Positions 49,292 to 62,631 are shown, counted from the first letter of the stretch. The stretch is DNA of 64,000 nt from Zerene cesonia (GCF_012273895.1 NC_052118.1:4737164-4801163), one strand, 5' to 3'. Notes: generated by a model not told the origin, from the letters alone. Translations and numbers: made by a program.

Positions 49292-50291
49292 NNNNNNNNN
49301 NNNNNNNNNNNNNNNNNNNNNNNNNNNNNNNNNNNNNNNNNNNNNNNNNNNNNNNNNNNNNNNNNNNNNNNNNNNNNNNNNNNNNNNNNNNNNNNNNNNN
49401 NNNNNNNNNNNNNNNNNNNNNNNNNNNNNNNNNNNNNNNNNNNNNNNNNNNNNNNNNNNNNNNNNNNNNNNNNNNNNNNNNNNNNNNNNNNNNNNNNNNN
49501 NNNNNNNNNNNNNNNNNNNNNNNNNNNNNNNNNNNNNNNNNNNNNNNNNNNNNNNNNNNNNNNNNNNNNNNNNNNNNNNNNNNNNNNNNNNNNNNNNNNN
49601 NNNNNNNNNNNNNNNNNNNNNNNNNNNNNNNNNNNNNNNNNNNNNNNNNNNNNNNNNNNNNNNNNNNNNNNNNNNNNNNNNNNNNNNNNNNNNNNNNNNN
49701 NNNNNNNNNNNNNNNNNNNNNNNNNNNNNNNNNNNNNNNNNNNNNNNNNNNNNNNNNNNNNNNNNNNNNNNNNNNNNNNNNNNNNNNNNNNNNNNNNNNN
49801 NNNNNNNNNNNNNNNNNNNNNNNNNNNNNNNNNNNNNNNNNNNNNNNNNNNNNNNNNNNNNNNNNNNNNNNNNNNNNNNNNNNNNNNNNNNNNNNNNNNN
49901 NNNNNNNNNNNNNNNNNNNNNNNNNNNNNNNNNNNNNNNNNNNNNNNNNNNNNNNNNNNNNNNNNNNNNNNNNNNNNNNNNNNNNNNNNNNNNNNNNNNN
50001 NNNNNNNNNNNNNNNNNNNNNNNNNNNNNNNNNNNNNNNNNNNNNNNNNNNNNNNNNNNNNNNNNNNNNNNNNNNNNNNNNNNNNNNNNNNNNNNNNNNN
50101 NNNNNNNNNNNNNNNNNNNNNNNNNNNNNNNNNNNNNNNNNNNNNNNNNNNNNNNNNNNNNNNNNNNNNNNNNNNNNNNNNNNNNNNNNNNNNNNNNNNN
50201 NNNNNNNNNNNNNNNNNNNNNNNNNNNNNNNNNNNNNNNNNNNNNNNNNNNNNNNNNNNNNNNNNNNNNNNNNNNNNNNNNNNNNNNNNNN
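49292..50291. other. Assembly gap of exactly 1000 N
   Basis: Runs of N from 49292 to 50291, a round length that indicates an unsized scaffold join. The true sequence and distance are unknown, and it lies right beside the small-peptide genes. Confidence 0.99.
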
Positions 50292-50349
50292 ACATAGTGC
50301 GTTTCTCATTTACCTAAATGTCTAGTGAGTTATACATAATAGGCATATT

Positions 50350-51299
50350 TTAACTAAAAACTCCTTTCACCACAGCAACTGCTACGCTTTCGATGGCTTC
50401 AGCAGCCTGAAAATATATTAAAGATAATATGGTTAGATTGTTCAGTTAGTTGAAATGAAATTAAATTCGACTGAAGTTTAAGTTTCTGTTAATTTATTAT
50501 TATCATATATAGTTAAGTAAAGACAGCAGACACAACTTAAGAGTCATAAAATTCTTATGCCTTTGGAAGATTATGCATACATTAATGGTCAGAAAAAAAT
50601 TTCTCGTAGAAAGTACAATATTAGAGTATAAAGTATGGCCTCTCGGAACAGATAAACTGTTTATTTATTTCACAATTAACTGTAGTTTCTTTATTTTAAA
50701 TTGTTGTGTGAATGTTTTGTCGTGCAAATACAATGTTTTTTTCTTTCTAGATTGCTACTTAGTTATTATGTGTGGCTACGTGAGAGCATAGGACTTTTAC
50801 TCGGATATTTAATTCTTAAAGTGATTTTTCTCAAACAGTGAACTTACATCTTTGAGAGCTTCAACAAATCCAAGAGGTATATCTATAAACATCCTTCCAA
50901 GACTTGAGAGAGCCTAAAATAAAAAGGGATATTATAAAAATATTGATGTACGATATGTCTAGCTGTAATTAATATTGTATAAATTACCAAACATTTATTG
51001 AGTTAGATATTATATTGTACTTATAAAAAGCTGTGTCACTGAATCATTTGTCGTGACGTTTTGAATGCAACGAATTACAATTCGCAAGTCCCTTTATGTT
51101 TTTCTACATTTATCGTCTATTAAAATATCAAGGAAATGTTGAAACTGACGATATTAAATTAATATCTATTTAATTATATCATATTTACCCCACGAGGCCT
51201 GTAATAATCTTTGTTTCCTGTGTCTGGTTCAGCACTCTCATTACCAGAACTACATACGACTACAAAAAAAGTTAAAAGTAGCAATATTCTCGATTCCAT
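50350..51299 (-). CDS. Small secreted peptide 1 (unrecognised, 77 aa)
   Basis: Exons in transcript order: 51189-51299 (37 codons), 50848-50913 (22 codons), 50350-50406 (18 codons and TAA). Donors GTAAAT and GTAAGT, acceptors TTTTAG and TTTCAG, both introns phase 0. ATG at 51299 opens MESRILLLLTFFVVVCSSG, a clear signal peptide, followed by an acidic polar stretch (NESAEPDTGNKDYY). The rest (FIDIPLGFVEALKDAAEAIE, then VAVAVVKGVF) alternates hydrophobic and polar residues as an amphipathic helix would. No cysteines are present after cleavage. I do not recognise a family. It lies about 1 kb downstream of a gene of the same build on the same strand; a secreted helical peptide is the safe description. 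The 3' UTR runs toward the assembly gap. Confidence 0.7.
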
Positions 51300-52162
51300 G
51301 TCCACCAAACTATGAAGCAATCTGTTAACGTTCCTTGTTTTTAAGCCAATGCTTGGTTTTGTCCATTGTAAATGCTAACCTTCTTAACCGTGAATAATGT
51401 GGTTGCCTTAGTAAATAGAGTAACATGGTTGTACAAATATTTGACACCAATTATCGTATTAATTGTTGTTTTGTTGACTATAATTTGTCGTGTGTAATAC
51501 GAAAGGAGTAGGCCATAATTACAAGAATGGAACTACTGTTGCTATTTTACTAAGAAATTCTTGTTATTCAAGCCGTCCGCCGCGGCTTCGTTGGGATTTG
51601 GTTAAGTAATAAACTGCTTATAGCCGACGTAAATGTATACTTTTCTTTAAAGTACTTGAAATGCTCACAGTGCATTTTTACTAGTGCTATATTTTGGGAT
51701 TTGAATGATATGACGTATGCGGGTCTGAAGTAACAAAAAATGATCATAAAAAATATCTTTAACACGATTTTGGATATGGTAGATAAATAAAAAATTAAAT
51801 AGATGATCATGAAAATATGTTATGGAATTCGTAAATTATTTGTACTCAATAAAAACTGTCTTGAGCTTTTTGATAAATGAAATAATTTTCGTGAGAAATT
51901 TATGATTATCATTTTTAATTCCTATTTTGTAAATTCATAAGATCGTATTTTATTGAAAACGTCGCGTTTTTGAAATATTTATAAATAATATTTCATAAAA
52001 GTATATATTTCACATAGCAGAACTTTATAATATGAAGTATTTTTTATTTCAACAGAGGCCCAATTGTTATTTTTTTAACTCATTTTATAAAATCCCCAAA
52101 CAGCCTTAAGGGACTGAGGTGTAAAAGAAAATAAGAATACTTTAATAACAATAAAATATAAC

Positions 52163-52168
52163 TTTATT
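52163..52168 (-). terminator. Poly(A) signal of small secreted peptide 2
   Basis: TTTATT on the + strand, AATAAA on the - strand, about 107 nt after the stop codon. Confidence 0.5.
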
Positions 52169-52274
52169 TCACACTCATGACAATCATCACTGTACACATA
52201 ATACTTATTATATCTATTTTTACACCTTTTTACATTTTACATTCACTGTTTTTTTCATTCTTCATTTTTCTTTT

Positions 52275-53156
52275 TTAGAAGATATCAGAAATCACTTTTT
52301 TAAACTGTAAACAAAACAATGTTATTAGTGTAAATTTTGCCAAGAGCAGGGCAATAATGAAAGAAAAAAATACTTATTACACTTACATCTGTACAAGCAC
52401 TTAGCACATTTTTAGGAAAATCCAATACTGCATTAAATATGTCGTTAAAAATCTGAAATATTAAGGATTTATTAGTAACAAACATCATGAACGTTGAAAA
52501 GTTTAGTCGCGAGTTCACATTAGGAGGTAAGCTGGTTGTACAAAGGTGTCGACCGAATCAACAGGTGATCATTAGAATATAGGAATACTATTGAGTTGTA
52601 TTATACATTTGAAAGAAATTTATTTAAATTTTATTTTATTCATAAGCTAACTATATTATCACCTGGATAACATATCATATACCAGCGGTCCGCTCCGATT
52701 TCCACTTTGTTAGTGTTGCATATCTAACCTAGAACACTAAAAGAACACGTAAATATCCAATGGTGAATGAATTTTTGAAATCGGTTTTGTACATCCTGAT
52801 ACTAACGCGTTCAAACAAACAAACAAAGAAACTGCTTCATATGTTATATCTTCATTATTATAATTTCATTACATTAGTATATTAATATAGTTGTGGATTA
52901 TATTGTATGTGTTTCGTTGTCTGTTAATACAGCTAACGCAACAGTGAAATGAAGATATAAAAGATTTTGATAAGGCTATATAAAACATGCTCTAAGATCT
53001 ACGCACATTTGGTTTTTGAGGAGCTGCCGTCGTTGATGACGATGGTGTCGCTGTGCTTGGACCCTCTGTTGAAGATGGAGCCGCCGTTGTGTCCGCACAC
53101 CAAGACACAACCACAAACATCCCGAATACTAGCACCAGAAAAGTAATACGTGACAT
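52275..53156 (-). CDS. Small secreted peptide 2 (unrecognised, 81 aa)
   Basis: Exons in transcript order: 53007-53156 (50 codons), 52387-52452 (22 codons), 52275-52304 (9 codons and TAA). Donors GTGCGT and GTAAGT, acceptors TTTCAG and TTACAG, both introns phase 0. ATG 53156 opens MSRITFLVLVFGMFVVVSWC, a signal peptide. Then comes a T/A/P/S-rich stretch (residues about 21-50) that looks O-glycosylation-prone or linker-like, and a core with IFNAVLDFPKNVLSACTD and a short FKKVISDIF end. The 22-codon middle exon equals that of peptide 1 in length, phase and D-hydrophobic-P position. A TATA box upstream and an AATAAA downstream support a real gene. Function unknown; one cysteine remains in the mature part. 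Confidence 0.7.
52682..52880 (-). mobile_element. Retrotransposon tail, family C copy 3 (inverted)
   Basis: AGCGGTCCGCTCCG at the left edge and a diverged middle lead to CAAACAAACAAAGAAACTGC near the right. This is the reverse complement order of the copies at 15478 and 35309. It sits in intron 1 of small secreted peptide 2. Confidence 0.55.
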
Positions 53157-53204
53157 TCTTTTAACGATTCGCAACTGTTAACTTATTCTGTGAGCTCATT
53201 TTTC

Positions 53205-53213
53205 TTATATATA
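53205..53213 (-). promoter_or_regulatory. TATA box of small secreted peptide 2
   Basis: On the - strand TATATATAA lies about 50 bp before the ATG, leaving room for a start near 53180 and a short 5' UTR. Confidence 0.55.
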
Positions 53214-56200
53214 GTCATTTTGATAGCCGTTACCAGAGCATTGTACGATTGACGTCTGAAACAACCAAAAAGTGTGTTGTGTTTTCTTTCATAATGAGAT
53301 GCTAATTTATTTTCAGAAACGATGGCGTCGGTTCCTTTTTCCAGAAATTATGAATATTCATTGTTTGGTCAATGAGTTAATAATGTGTTCTTGAGTTAGC
53401 AGAGTAAAATAGAATGTTTACGTCCACATTTTCTTGTGTGCAATCGGAATAAGCGTAACCAATTTTCAGTTACATTTTGCCCTTGTGTCCCACAAAAGAA
53501 ATGTCAAAGCCGTTGTTTTAAATATTACGAAAGAACCTTACGTTAAGAGGTTTAACGTGAAAAAATAGTTAGAATTTGCGTTGAATATTTCATGGAAAAT
53601 AACGTAGTTTACTATTTGAAAAGTATAAGCAATTCATTTTAAAAATAAATATGTATAACAACAAAGCTATTTGAAGCTTTTAACTAACGAGTGCTGCGGC
53701 GACATAGTAAGTGTAATTACGTATGTAACAATACATTATAAATGATTACGCATATTATAATGAATATGCCACTGTGTTACATATTAATTAAACGCCGTTG
53801 AAGCACAAGCAAATGTATTCATTTCATGCTTGCTATTAATTTAAAAATAATTTTGATATGTTGTTAAACATGTATATAAATACATATTACCAACAAACTT
53901 AATTTTCTTTTTACGATGTACAGGAAGTGAAAATAAGTGGGTGGTAGATTTATTCTTTACTATTATTTGACAATGGCTATTATGCTTTTGAATTATAATA
54001 AAAGGATAGGGCCGAAAAAGGGGCGAAATTATAGATTGGTTTCTATACAAAAATCGCAATGCTATACGAAAGGGAGGTCTTATTTAAATGAATTCATAGA
54101 ACGATTTGCTTCCTTTATCTATTTATATTCTTTATCTATGTATCTTTTAGTTGCACTGTAAAGCCAATAGAAAGTATACCATTTAATAAAAAGAAGCCTA
54201 ATCGACATTAAAACAAACAATGTTTAAAGGAATTAATTTAGAGTATTATTTTCTAATAATCTATAACAGATATCGACGGTTAAAATTGTAGTTGCCTGGG
54301 GTATCTTAATAATAATTTAATAATGTTTATAATGATAAGTAGGAATATTATTTTCGAAGCATCTAGTTAAAAGATATTGAATGTAATTGTTTAAATTGTG
54401 TATCCTTGTCTAAAGTACCTAAATGTTCAGTTCCATGAATTGGAAAGAATTGTCAATAATTTTTTCATACATAAAAGGCTTCACATTGTCGGCTAAAACA
54501 CGCTGAAGCAGCCTTTGACCTTTTTAAACTTGACATGATGCCTTTGTGAATCAACCGTGGGCCGTAAACCTTTTTGCTACTAAATATTATAATGTTTATG
54601 CATAGTCACTTATATTCTATAGCTTGTAGTAGGACTTTTTTAATATACATCCAGCGAGCCTTTGACCATATACTCGTGTATCCATTTAATGTTAAGTGGT
54701 TTTGTAACCCACGTGACAGCATAAGTGCTTAAACGTAGTGGTTACATACCTACACTAATTTTAATGAGGTACTATATTTACCGCTATCGTAACTATAGAT
54801 TGTGTTTTGTTATTGTATGTGTATATGTAATAAAATAATGTAACAGTATAACCGATCGTTCAAGTTCAAAAATCTCTTAGATATATGATAATAAAGTAAA
54901 CATAATAATATGTATTTTGTTGACTTTATTTCATATTTAAGACAGATATGTAAAAGGCATTATTGTTAAGGTTCTGGCGTTTTCGAATAGTAAAAAGTGT
55001 ATTAGACTTTTTGAATTTTGAGACAAAGAAATGAGCGAACAAATTGTTAAGGCTCAAGTTCAAATGTCAGGTATCTGCAACGAGTGAAACTTGGAAAAGT
55101 GTCAAGTTTTCACCACCTAAGCATGTTTGTATCCGGTATTCGGTACCTCAGGTGCGGTATATATGTAGCATCACAATTTAAATGCGGAAGCTTCGCGGGC
55201 TTAGGCCTCTTTCGCAGACTTCAAATTTGCGTTAACATGAACTGGGTGCACTACATTGCTGCGTCATGCGAAAAGTGGACTAACAAGTCTCTCATTGAAC
55301 GAGCAGTGTACTGGTGTTGGATTTAAATCTTACTCGGTTGGACGTGTACATTAGATTTAGCTATTATTCCACAACGCTAGCGCATCCGCCTTCGGTGAGA
55401 CGAGCCCCGTGCGAGTCAGCCTGCTTGCACTGGATTATAGTCTTACAAGATGCACACGAAAAAATTGCTTTATTTGCATTAATTTTATATAATAAACCCA
55501 ATATATTGGCAATATTTATTTCAATATAATAATTGGGAATATGTGCGCTAAGCATAATTTCAAAATCATTCATAAATGTGACTTCGATGATAATATGAGA
55601 CTTTTTTATCGTTTTTCTTGAATCATAGCTGTATACTGACGTCATGACACTTATTGATGAACGTAAATAAATTCAACCTAATAAGCTCTTTGATGTATGT
55701 CACAAAATAACATTATTATGAATACCGTTAAAATATTCAATATGATTTATTTTCAAGAAGTATATCGTTCTCTCACTCGCTCAAAACCACTGGACTGACT
55801 GTAATAATTCAGCGTTACCTCTCTTGTTTTTCGATTCACGTTCTCAATATCAGCACAAACATAATATATTCTTATTACTTAGGTACACTTCCTTATAAAA
55901 TATAATGAGAACTTCGAACATAATAATATATTGTATCCAAAATATTCTAAAACTTTATAATCCCACATTAATACAAGTCTGCCAAAGACAAAAATAATTA
56001 AATCCGTTTCGGAAATGCAAAATCTAAAAGCAAATTATCGTTATGAACAGTACGGTAAGTTTAATCCCGTCGGATGGCGGGGGTCGCAGTCAGTGTATGG
56101 CCCCTCGCCTACTTAGGCAAACCGTAACACAATTTGAGCAGCATTCCCAGGAAACTCGGGGAAATTCTACTTGCCTTATCCTTTCACGTAGAAAATTAAA

Positions 56201-57274
56201 TGTCTCACGGTAATATCCGCGGCCGTGGCGTTGCTTTTGGCAGCTGATCTATTGTCTGCCGCACCACTGCGATAGACTCGGCGAACACAAATAATTATAT
56301 TCTTAAAAGCTTTCCTTCTACCTAAATAAATAATCCCGGAATGTTTGACGCGAATGAGAATTTACATTTCTTATTTTTATACTAACATTTGCTTTACATC
56401 TATTAAGACTCGCCGAGTAGATTAAAATAATAAGTGAACAAAACAGCTCATTTCATCCCTTTTTCTTTATTAACATAAAATAAAGAGCTTTTTTCAGAGC
56501 AAAGAAGTTTTATTGTTCTGTCGTCGCTTTCGCCTTAAATTCTTTTTAATTTGCAAATGAGTCACACCTTCTTAATTACGCAACGAGCACTGAATAAATT
56601 ACGACGTCAAACAATTTTTCGTATCTATTAAGAGTTTAAGATTTCCAGTATATATCTTTTCAATTTTTATGTCCTTTGCCAAAGCGATATTGATTACGCG
56701 ACCAGAGCGAGAGGATTGTTTGAAACGCCAATCTTAACTCAATTATCCTTTGTAGAACTTTTGCTGTAGCCATTTAAAGCATTTTACTTCGTACCTACTC
56801 TAATGCAGTAAAGACTAAAAGGCAGTCTCAGGTATAAACAGCTAAAGATACTTTAAGAACATTAAAAGGAACGTTTTATTCTATTTGTGTTCTTTGCACA
56901 CCGCACCGGGTTATGATGCACTGCGGATGCTGCATTTGCATAAAAGCGTCCATTATCCACTACTTCAGCCAAATAAAAAAATCAATAGCTGCTCAGACGT
57001 ATGTATAGGCACTACAGTTCCATCGTAATCATCAGCATTATACTCGAGAGCGTGTGAATGGGCTCCGTCTCTATGTACGGTATTAATGAATGCGTTTACA
57101 TTCACATCATATTCATGGTAAGAGTTGATTGAACATTGCAACACATTAATTATGTACGCTGTATAACGCTACAAATTTGAGTACTTAATAATGTTATTAA
57201 CTTTGAAACCCTTTATACTTTTAAAAAGCTCATTTGAATAACTATTTTTATAAACCGCCATCAAATTTTCAAGA

Positions 57275-57432
57275 CGGACAGGAAACACACGGGAGGCATC
57301 AGCTTTTAAAATAAATAAAAAATAGCCACCAAAATCGGTTTGTCTAGTAGAAGTTCTGAGGTTACAAAGCCAAAATAAATAATCTCGAATCTCGAATTGA
57401 TAACTTGGCCATTTTTGAAGTCGGTTGAAAAT
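57275..57432 (+). mobile_element. Retroelement tail, family F copy 2
   Basis: Matches 44320-44455 in order and ends TTTTTGAAGTCGGTTGAAAA. Confidence 0.5.
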
Positions 57433-60400
57433 TATTAATAACTGTTTCGTTTTAAAAATGGCATATATGTTTCGTAAAAGCTAACATTCATCAATTTTTA
57501 AACATACTGACGCCGCCTACGATATTAAAACATCAGTAATTAATATGAGTTTTAATCAAACACCATTACTAAGCTAGTAATATTTTACGACTTTGTTTAA
57601 TTCAACATTAGACGTTCAGAACGTATTATAAACGATTATTTTAGTAGTGAGTTTCAAAATTATTACATTTCATATAATTCACGGCCCTCGATTTGCAAGT
57701 ATACGTTTAATAATAGCACGAATACATGCATATAGCCGTATTGTTTCACTAAACGTTAAATTTATCTTCAAACTCCACACAACCATTTCGTCATATAGTA
57801 CGCGCGGAACGCAGCGTAAGTGAAATTAGTGAATTGTAAGATAGGTCGGGCCGGCACCTGTTCCGGCCGCGGCTCTGGCTCAGCAATCTGAATTCTGAAT
57901 CCAACGACGACACATTTATTCTTTATTACGACCACGAAAAATGCGAATCCCTTTAAAAGTTGTGCACAATTAATTAAATGGTTTTAAACTATTAAAACTT
58001 GCCACTTATGAATTAAAGAAGTGTGAAAAGATTTGGTAATTCTATGCCACCTGGGAGGAAAAGCAAGCATATGGTGAAAATTATTTATACACTATACTAT
58101 TTATACACATGTACGTTGATGTACGATGTTGTACATAGTTTAATGTACTCACAAGATATAATTTATAAGGAAGTGCTAAACATCATTTAGATTTTTGTAT
58201 TGTTTTTTGTTAGATTTGTTTACTAAATTAAGCAAAAGCATGTGTTCATGTATTCTACCATTTTTGTGTTATTTATGAGAAAAATTAAGATGAACAAACA
58301 CCAAAGGGTAATTTTATATTGTTTAATTCATACAAAACATTTTTGTTACTCTGATGATGTAAAATTGGTCATTTGATATGAATTGGGTTACTTCCCAAGG
58401 CGCTGAAGAATATGACTGCGCCCACACCTGCTACGGATTCTCCAATCTGCACTGAACGGTTCAGTCAGAGACCGGATAATAGAGGTATTTCTATTGTGGA
58501 GGTGAAGGAGTATGCAATATCGAAATATAACTATAAAAATAATTAAAATTACGAAATACATTAATTTAGACTTTAAATTACTTTAATTGAATTTATGTAA
58601 ATATTTTTAATACATATGTCGTCATTCCTACAAAAATGCAATATCATTTCAATGCATTCTGTAAAACTACTGAAGTAAATAAGTCACGAAAGATAAGTTA
58701 CTCGTCGATCCTGATATCTGAACTCAATACTCTAATAGTGAAGATATAGCCACTCCCAATGAGTTCTATCGTAGATGCCTCTGCACGTAATCTTTTGCAT
58801 ATCAACTGAATTTCAAAATTGCGTCGCCGCGGGAAGCTTGCCAAAATTCACAATGCAAATGTTAATACGAAGGATATTCTTCTTAGACTTAAATAACGGC
58901 TCTATATTAAAATTCATAAGATTTTTGTAGATTGACGTATCTTATACATTTTATAGCCAATTTGAAAAAAAAAAATGTTGAGTTCGATTGTAATTCTTTT
59001 CTCTTTATATCTATTACTTTTAATCTTTTGTGCTATCATTGCATATTTATAACGATATGTACGATATAGTTTGCCCAATGTACATAACAATTTATCAATA
59101 CAATGGTAAATTATAAAACGCGCCTGTAAGAGCCCATACTTACTGTTGCGGTTACGACCCTCGACGTCTGCGGCTATTAACTTAATTTCAATTTTCAATC
59201 CGACATTTTTCTTTGAATACATTTCGTTACCGTTGATTGGATTATTCATTCTAACTATGAAAGCGACCTAGATTGAAATTGCGGACATTTTGAGGGAATC
59301 GAGATATAATTCCTATAGACACAACGGTCAATTACTAGAGTGACAGTTTCGTCTATGTTTGGTCGGTAGCAAAATTCTTTTTTTTTGTATATTGTGATCT
59401 TTACACAATATAACACATATTAAAAACGTCTATATATAACAAATAATACAAAACATTGATTAAAGGTTATATAAAATGAGTATTATACATATATTACACT
59501 AGTATTGGTTGATCCTAAGAACACGATACGATAGTTGGTACTTTATAATTTCCTTTTCACTTTTCTATTTACATTGAGGCGTGTGTAATTGAAACATCTT
59601 GATTTATCTGTTGCTGAGGCAGCTTGGATACAGTACCGAACGATCCGGCAGGTGTGCAGACTATCTTTTATTAAACACAATAACATTTTCCTATACATTT
59701 TTGCCCTTTTTTAAAATAAATATAGACTTTATAACAAGAGTTTGTTATATTTCAGATTATAATTATATAACGACCTCTGTTATCTTGCTTTCAATTCCAT
59801 TAGAACAGTCATTTAGATTGATTATAGAATTTAGGTATTAACTTTCCTCTCGGGGCTTCAACCGCGTTCCGCGTAGTCGAATTATTAAGAAATTATGTAC
59901 TAAAACCTACCTCTCCGAACACTGTATCAATTAATTCATATCCCTACCTTTGTAGTGATTAGTAAACTACATAACATAATATATTGTTCCTTTAACTACA
60001 TTATTACAGCACCTGCATGTATATGAATTAAAGTAATGCAAGATGGATAAAGAAATTACACGAAAGATTAATAGTAGGCCGGATGTAACGTGTGAAATGA
60101 GTCGCGTGATTGAGCTGACATTAATTTATAGATGTTTGGACAGCGCTTGTTAGGTCGCAAGACGCCTATCACCTTATCGAGAAGGTACTTAATATTGGCG
60201 CACGTGGGCTGCATTAAATTAACAAAATACGCGCAATTATTATAACGTGTTATATTAATAATGCAGCGAGCTCTTAATTATCCAACTGGGCTTTGTAAAG
60301 GTTTTAAAAAGAGTGTCCATTTCTATTTATTTTAATAAATTGTAGGTGAAACGTATGGAACTCATATATGAATACAAATTTACATTTCGTTCCGCATTCG

Positions 60401-61422
60401 GATTTTTCATTAAAACACATGTTGATAATAACAAAAACTAAGTCTGTATGTAAAAATGTTATAGAATTCTGTTTAAAACTTTTCGACGATATTCGATTTA
60501 TTTTTTTAAATCAGCTATACATTACGTACTCTATTACTATTTGTTAATCAACCAGCTTTATTATGCGAAACAGTAAAATTACGATGTTTGGTTCGTCATT
60601 ATATTGCGTTTGTATAACGTTATCTGCTTGAAGACTAAAAAGAACAATTTAATTCTTTTGGAATGGTTGTGAACAAAACTTCTTACGCTTTAATGTGGAA
60701 AGAAAATTGGTCTGCAAAAGGCGTCGACTGCTAAGTGCTTAATTTATGTGTTAACCGGAACGGCACCTTAGCCTTTAAACTTAAGATAATTCAGAACTTT
60801 ATTAACACACTACATTTGGAGCCATATAATCCAGCAATGTAAAATTCACATTTTTAAGATCAAGCGAGGAAATTACGTTTGATTAAACAGTTGAGCGCAC
60901 TATCACCGTTTATATTTTTACTCATCCAAGGTTGTTTCTTGGATCTAGTCATTAAACAACAAGAGGAGAAGGATCCCTCTACAAACTACAAAACACTCAT
61001 TGAAGTTGTAGAGATGTCGACCGTGTCGCACGGGATTTATGTCCTGGCTTACCCCACTTTTTACAGCTGAAATCCTCTGTCATGTACTCATGTTGTTTAA
61101 AACCGGGTTTAGTTTTTAGTAAACGCAAAACCCTTTTTATGGAATTATAGAAATGATAGAGTGTTTTACATAATTTATTGTCACACAGTGTTTCGCTGAA
61201 TATTATTCTCATTTATATTCATGTTTGTAAGTGGGTATGTGTGTTGTGCTGTAAGCGAATGAGACAATACATTTGTTTTTTTTATTATTATGTTATTGCT
61301 TTGTAACTTGTTAACATTGAAGTTGGATAGTTCTTAAGAAAATATGAAATTATATAAAATACAAAAAAACGAACGAACGAAAATATGAATAGCGTTATTA
61401 TTTACCAAGTTCTTACCTACCT

Positions 61423-61600
61423 ACTAGCGTTCCGCCGCATCTTCGCGCGTATAGCAAAAAAATTGCGGATTTTTCCACATAGTTCCCGTGGGATTTTCAG
61501 GATAAAAACTATCCTCTATCCTTTTTCTGAAACTACATATTCACCAAATTTCATCCTAATCAGTTAAGTTCAATCGGTTCAGCTTAAAGAAGAGACAGAC
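61423..61600 (+). mobile_element. Retrotransposon tail, separate family
   Basis: ACTAGCGTTCCGCCGC head, TTCCCGTGGGATTTTCAGGA, then CACCAAATTTCATCCTAATC and a GGTTCAGC segment. It has the same general plan as family A but a different sequence, so it is probably a related non-LTR element. Confidence 0.5.
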
Positions 61601-62631
61601 TGAATTAAATCTAATAAAAACCTCATACTTCATACTTTAATGTTACTTTAAAGGTAGACTAGCTCATGCTCAGTATAAATAAATAAGCAATTTAAGTTTA
61701 AAGCGGTGTCTATTAAATAGCGTCATAACTTTCAGAAAATTTCCTCACATTATAAATGATGGATTCGATACCGACTTCGTAAAACTAAAACTCCCGTTTT
61801 AGTTCTTAACAGATTTCGATCAAACTTTGTTCTGTTTGTGTTGGATATCTCGATTTACGCTGAAACAAATAACTGATTAATAACACTAAGAACTCTTTAG
61901 TTAGCTTATATTAAAACTTGTTCAGTACTTAACATTCTCCATTTTACTCTTAGGAAACCACTTGTGAAATTAAACTAATATATTAACAGAATTATATTAA
62001 CATAAAAGTTTTTAATTACGGTTGCGTTTTTACTAGCGTTTTAACCAAATTATATTCTAAATGAAGAGGTTCGTTATACAATTTCTATAATGCGAGGTTT
62101 CAGTTAGAAGTTCCGAAGAGCTGGCAAACTTTCGGGTCAGGTAGGAACATCAGTGACACTATCAAATGAACAGCTACCGTTTTCCAACGAGCTTTTAATT
62201 TCATTAACTTATTCTGCTTTGTACTAGTTTGAAATACATCACAGTCGTATGTGAAGTTTGTGTATCACATCCAATCTCTTAATTCCATTGTCTGCCGCTT
62301 CCATTTGGTTGATTAGTTTAAATAATATTTCACGCATATATAGCTGCGGATGTAGATGAGTCGTTATATTTTATGCCTTTTATATGCATAGTTGTAATAA
62401 TTATAAATTGCTGGATTCAGCGGCTTCGCTGGCGCTGTACCCGGATAAAAAGACGTCTATGTACGTAACTCTGTACTATAATTACATACAGGTCCGATCA
62501 TCATCACTATTTTTATGTAATAAAATTAAAGCCTATCTAAAATACTTTTAACATTGAACTACGAGGAAATAGAGAAAGTGACTACTTTTAACAACTTATA
62601 GTATTTACAAATTCAGATAAACACACACTAG

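Noticed and set aside
49222..50325. Long open frames on both strands
   Set aside because: They consist almost wholly of the N gap and carry no sequence information.
53157..53174. Earlier start for secreted peptide 2
   Set aside because: The codon at 53174 is TTG, not ATG; the ATG at 53156 starts directly at the signal peptide.
55084..55326. 80-residue + strand frame
   Set aside because: It lies in a GC-richer block but shows no family motif, and no exon partners were found.
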